A DNA stretch of 64,000 nt from the NCBI RefSeq assembly GCF_009674775.1, contig NZ_WKKE01000003.1:62001-126000 (forward strand). Direction: 5' to 3'. Source of the stretch: Flavobacterium sp. LC2016-23 (GTDB lineage Bacteria; Bacteroidota; Bacteroidia; Flavobacteriales; Flavobacteriaceae). The notes under the pieces are model-generated. The model ran no database searches and was not told the DNA's origin. It saw only the letters and a list, made by a program, of their open reading frames with translations. The translations under genes and the position numbers were made by a program. Of the stretch, positions 61,189 to 64,000 are shown one piece after another. The number at the start of each line of letters is the position of its first letter. The first letter of the stretch is position 1.

Positions 61189-61671
61189 ATGATTAGTACT
61201 GATAATCCAAATCCCGAGCACTGTTTTTACTATAGTGCTGACTTGATAAAAAATAATTTTGAATTATTGATTTTCAAAAAGCTAATAAAGAATATTACCT
61301 TTGCCAAATCTCATCAGTGTCCGGAATATTTTATTCATTATTTCCAGAAAAAAAACGAGAAAACAGAACTTATTAAAGTAAGTCAGCTACCTAAAAAAAA
61401 AACAAGTAACAATATGGATATAGTCAAATTTAAAATCACATCAAAAACGATAAAAGTAGAAGTACGCAATTCGAATAACTATGTTTTTAATTTTAATACC
61501 GCTTTGGAGATTGAAAAAGAAGACAAAGATGTTTTATTAAGACTGTACCATGCCTTAGATCTTCTTTTTAGGAAAGAAACTGCTGCCGAAGTAAAAAACT
61601 ACATCTCGCCCAACCAAACCAATATACTGGACCAGATTTCGGCCGTTGACAATTTAGAAAACGAGAAATAA
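61189..61671 (+). CDS. Hypothetical protein
   Basis: 160 residues from ATG 61189 (MISTDNPNPEHCFYYSADLI). A longer frame from 61078 adds a Tyr/Cys-rich stretch (KCFYLPEAIRIK) that looks non-coding. Contains a hydrophobic helix near residue 24 (LLIFKKLIKNITF) and a C-terminal domain (FNTALEIEKEDKDVLLRLYHALDLLF). No family recognised. It is divergent from the CheB-CheR-PAS gene, so it might share regulation. About 250 bases after it (61672-61923) show no gene. Confidence 0.6.
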   Translation: MISTDNPNPEHCFYYSADLIKNNFELLIFKKLIKNITFAKSHQCPEYFIHYFQKKNEKTELIKVSQLPKKKTSNNMDIVKFKITSKTIKVEVRNSNNYVFNFNTALEIEKEDKDVLLRLYHALDLLFRKETAAEVKNYISPNQTNILDQISAVDNLENEK

Positions 61672-61923
61672 TAACGAACGTTAACATTACTACTCATTTG
61701 CTGGTGTATGCTTAAAGTTGGCTGATGGGCTCTTATTGTTTTTTTTAAACGTTGAATCCTCCTATTTCAAAAATTTCATCTCATACCTAAATTTACTAAG
61801 ATATTTAGTATAAAAATTCTTAATTTAGCTATGTCATAAAATCAATTCGAAAAAAAACAGAATATCCACTGATTTTTCAGTTTCGCTCCGATCTGATTTT
61901 AAAAAAAAGAAAAAGCAAAAAAA

Positions 61924-62301
61924 ATGAAAAAAGTAACAGGTATTGGGGGCATTTTTTTCAAATGTAACGACCCTGAAAAAATGAGAAACTGGTACAAAAC
62001 CCATCTGGGCTTCGATACCAATGACTACGGAGCAACATTTGAATGGAAGGAAGCCACAGACTCTTCCAAAAATGGCTCAACACAATGGAGTCCGTTTCCT
62101 GAGTCCACAAAATATTTTGAACCTTCGGCAAAAGACTTCATGATCAACTACAGAGTAGCAGATCTGGAGGCATTGGTCGAAGAATTAAAAAAAGAAGGCG
62201 TGACAATTGTTGACCAGATAGAAACGTATGATTACGGGAAGTTTGTTCATATAATGGACATGGAAGGCAACAAAATCCAGCTTTGGGAGCCTTACGATTA
62301 G
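61924..62301 (+). CDS. VOC-family protein (glyoxalase/bleomycin-resistance fold)
   Basis: 125 residues made of two beta-alpha-beta-beta-beta units: [26 protein letters not shown] and [26 protein letters not shown] ... [16 protein letters not shown]. The fold is clear. Candidate metal residues include the final Glu in IQLWEP. Function cannot be predicted; many such proteins are dioxygenase-like, lyase-like or antibiotic-binding. It precedes DUF2200 by 32 nt on the same strand. Confidence 0.86.
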   Translation: MKKVTGIGGIFFKCNDPEKMRNWYKTHLGFDTNDYGATFEWKEATDSSKNGSTQWSPFPESTKYFEPSAKDFMINYRVADLEALVEELKKEGVTIVDQIETYDYGKFVHIMDMEGNKIQLWEPYD

Positions 62302-62333
62302 ACCCGATTCTAAAAATAAGTCCATTAAACACT

Positions 62334-62684
62334 ATGGAAAAGCATAGAATATTTACAACATCATTTGCAAGTGTCTATCCACACTATATCAATAAAGCAG
62401 AGAAAAAAGGCCGTACCAGGGAAGAAGTAGATACTATAATTTACTGGCTGACGGGATATAATAAAAAGGAATTACAGAAAATACTCGACAACAAAACTGA
62501 TTTCGAGACTTTTTTCGCGGAAGCCCCCCAAATAAATCAGAATACTTCAAAAATTACCGGCGTAATTTGCGGTTATCGTGTAGAGGAAATCGAAGACAAA
62601 CTCATGCAAAAGATCCGGTTTTTAGACAAATTGATTGATGAACTGGCAAAAGGAAAAGCCATGGAGAAGATTTTAAGAACCTGA
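62334..62684 (+). CDS. DUF2200 domain-containing protein
   Basis: 116 residues from ATG 62334 ([27 protein letters not shown]), the family's normal start; a frame from 62283 would add residues overlapping the upstream stop. Other family segments: [19 protein letters not shown] and [38 protein letters not shown]2200 is a short cytoplasmic family of unknown function, found scattered across bacteria. Confidence 0.87.
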   Translation: MEKHRIFTTSFASVYPHYINKAEKKGRTREEVDTIIYWLTGYNKKELQKILDNKTDFETFFAEAPQINQNTSKITGVICGYRVEEIEDKLMQKIRFLDKLIDELAKGKAMEKILRT

Positions 62685-62718
62685 TCTTATTTAAAACCTT
62701 AACTTTATTCTATTCGAA

Positions 62719-63051
62719 ATGCTAAAAATAGAACGCACGGATCTGGCAGTAATCGAAGATATTATTGGGGTCGCCTATGTATCAACAACATCGGGTGAAG
62801 GGCTTGTATGTCTCGCAGAAGAAATAAATGTGAGACCTGAATTCCTGGAAACTTTTACTAAAAAGCATGTTCAGGCCTATATTTTAGATCATATTCGTTA
62901 TGAAAAAAGTAATGGAAAAAAATTAATTCCTTCGTTGATTAAAGTACCCTATCCCAAAGATTCGATTTCTTTTTGGAATAGTGTTTTTAAAATTAACCCG
63001 ACTGATTTAAATATTTTAAAAGAGAGTACTATTATTGTGTCCTTTTTTTAA
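62719..63051 (+). CDS. Hypothetical protein
   Basis: 110 residues, starting MLKIERTDLAVIEDIIGVAY. No signal peptide, membrane helix or motif that I recognise. The alternating pattern suggests a small alpha/beta fold. It is 34 nt after DUF2200 on the same strand and is followed 83 nt later by a terminator. Lower confidence as a real gene, but spacing and codon use fit. Confidence 0.58.
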   Translation: MLKIERTDLAVIEDIIGVAYVSTTSGEGLVCLAEEINVRPEFLETFTKKHVQAYILDHIRYEKSNGKKLIPSLIKVPYPKDSISFWNSVFKINPTDLNILKESTIIVSFF

Positions 63052-63382
63052 AAAATTAAGTCGGATCAATAAGAATTCCTGTCTTTATCTCCTTATTTTA
63101 TTCCAGGGAAACAAATCAGAGAGTATTAAAAAAGCTTACTCAAGACAAATTCATTTTTAAATTGGTCTTGAGTAAGTTTTTTTCAGGCCTTAAAATTGGG
63201 ACTAATTTCAAAAAACAGGTATTTCTACTCGTTTTTTTCTTCATAAAAAAAACGATTTTTGTATTCAAATGTGAAAAACCATAAGTATTTATCAATAAAA
63301 TAACTCAAATTAGCACAATAAAAAACTGAGTATCACAAAAAGCAAAACATTACATAAGTTGAATCAGTAAAAAAATTAAACT
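63052..63382. other. 331-base intergenic region
   Basis: Contains one hairpin terminator (63135-63183) and AT-rich sequence. No gene or clear promoter that I can support. The downstream zinc-ribbon gene must have its promoter here, but I see no TANNTTTG match close to it. Confidence 0.5.
63135..63183 (+). terminator. Terminator
   Basis: A 12-bp stem CTTACTCAAGAC (63135-63146) / GTCTTGAGTAAG (63165-63176), extended by AATT pairing, followed by seven T. Confidence 0.85.
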
Positions 63383-63772
63383 ATGCAAAATCTTTGGTGT
63401 TGGCGTTGTAAAATGGAAATCCCCATGTTGAACGAAGAGGAACATTTAATTGCGTCCAAACTTTATCGCCGAGGTTTTGAAACAGGAAAATGTAACATGA
63501 CGAGACAGGAGCGCTTTCAGGAACTACTCGACTATTACAAACAGCTGACCGGTTTTGAGGAAACCGAACCTAATGCGATAATGCATCATAGAATTGAACT
63601 GTACGGCCCACCCTGCGAAAACTGCAACAAGCCATACAGAACTTCTAAAGCTTCATTTTGCGCAGCTTGTGGACATAAAAGAACAAATAATAACCTGATA
63701 ATTGATGAACTTCTGCATAAGACAGAACAAAAATGGTGGCAGAAGCTCCTGATTTTGGACAGAGATAATTAA
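63383..63772 (+). CDS. Small zinc-ribbon protein
   Basis: 129 residues with two CxxC-type pairs: WCWRCKMEIPML at residues 4-15 and CENCNKPYRTSKASFCAACG at ~76-95, likely zinc sites. Between them is a charged helical segment (NEEEHLIASKLYRRGFE, MTRQERFQELLDYYKQLTG). The C-terminus is basic/helical. Resembles small uncharacterised zinc-ribbon proteins often found in Bacteroidota. May bind nucleic acid or a partner protein. Confidence 0.68.
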   Translation: MQNLWCWRCKMEIPMLNEEEHLIASKLYRRGFETGKCNMTRQERFQELLDYYKQLTGFEETEPNAIMHHRIELYGPPCENCNKPYRTSKASFCAACGHKRTNNNLIIDELLHKTEQKWWQKLLILDRDN

Positions 63773-63846
63773 GTTCCCGGTTTTTATTCGCATTTACAGA
63801 AAGAAAAACAGCTACATCATAAACTTTTATTAAATACCACATTATA

Positions 63847-63910
63847 AAAATCTCAGTCTCAGTAACAGTTTCATTTGGGGATGGACACTGTAACTGTAAA
63901 CTGAGATTTT
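63847..63910. terminator. Compound hairpin, possible terminator or RNA element
   Basis: AAAATCTCAGT (63847-63857) pairs with ACTGAGATTTT (63900-63910), enclosing further complementary words (CAGTAACAGT and ACTGTAACTG). It is a multi-stem structure of about 64 nt, downstream of the zinc-ribbon gene. The last 90 bases to the window edge show no complete gene. Confidence 0.55.
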
Positions 63911-64000
63911 AATTTTTAATACTGCTGAATGCTTCAAACGAGTGAAGTAATTCAACTGTTACATAAACATTTATTCTAATGCAAGGGCATTTTCAGAGAT

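Overview
The window is a chromosome segment of a Flavobacterium-like member of the Bacteroidota. The evidence is the low GC content, promoters of the Bacteroidota type (TTG, 18-19 nt, TANNTTTG), TonB-dependent receptors with partner lipoproteins, a type IX secretion sorting domain, PorT-like barrels, an alternative GlmU fusion protein, DUF4290, DUF4199, DUF4252 and DUF5686 families, and a 6S-Flavo-type RNA between zapA and rny. It is mostly ordinary core chromosome. I see no prophage, insertion sequence or CRISPR array.

Layout. 1-3.7 kb: the end of a probable vitamin B12 uptake locus (BtuB-like receptor, BtuG-like propeller lipoprotein, T9SS-anchored surface protein). 3.7-8.7 kb: an S41 protease lipoprotein, a four-gene ECF sigma/anti-sigma/DUF4252 operon, and two small membrane proteins. 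8.7-12.6 kb: carB without its regulatory domain, rpmH (L34) and a TPR membrane protein. 12.7-16.6 kb: an alpha/beta hydrolase, a small GNAT protein, and a porin plus DASS anion transporter pair. 16.8-20.4 kb: an ABC-F ATPase, a repeat-rich gap, a GlmU-like enzyme and L31. 20.7-27.7 kb: DUF4199, a lipid-carrier glycosyltransferase, phosphoglucomutase, a DUF1016 nuclease, an MsbA-like ABC exporter and DUF2971. 27.9-32.9 kb: a Ca-binding-like lipoprotein, a TonB receptor and an M23 peptidase. 33-35.4 kb: a ZapB-like coiled coil, zapA, 6S RNA and rny.

35.5-43 kb: a PAS histidine kinase, xerD, two PorT-like barrels, aroQ and a DUF5686 outer-membrane protein. 43.2-46.7 kb: a CDF metal exporter, murA (active-site Cys replaced by Asp), a tandem-repeat gap, DUF4290 and DUF493. 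46.9-53.9 kb: an esterase, a small ATPase, recQ-fmt, HU, YqgE, a PabC-like aminotransferase and a START-like protein. 54-54.5 kb: tRNA-Met(CAT) followed by a GIY-YIG gene with an abnormal end. 54.7-61 kb: a CheB / PAS histidine kinase / CheB-CheR-PAS group with no CheA, CheW or receptor genes in view. 61.2-63.8 kb: small accessory genes (VOC, DUF2200, a zinc-ribbon protein, two unknowns).

The points most worth a second look are the uncoupled CheB/CheR signalling group, the B12 locus with a hairpin inside it, MurA Cys-to-Asp, CarB without its allosteric domain, the DUF1016 gene with a perfect inverted repeat in its coding sequence, and several families of intergenic repeats. Start sites were moved downstream where a promoter element or terminator overlaps the longer reading frame, or where the family start is clearly internal.
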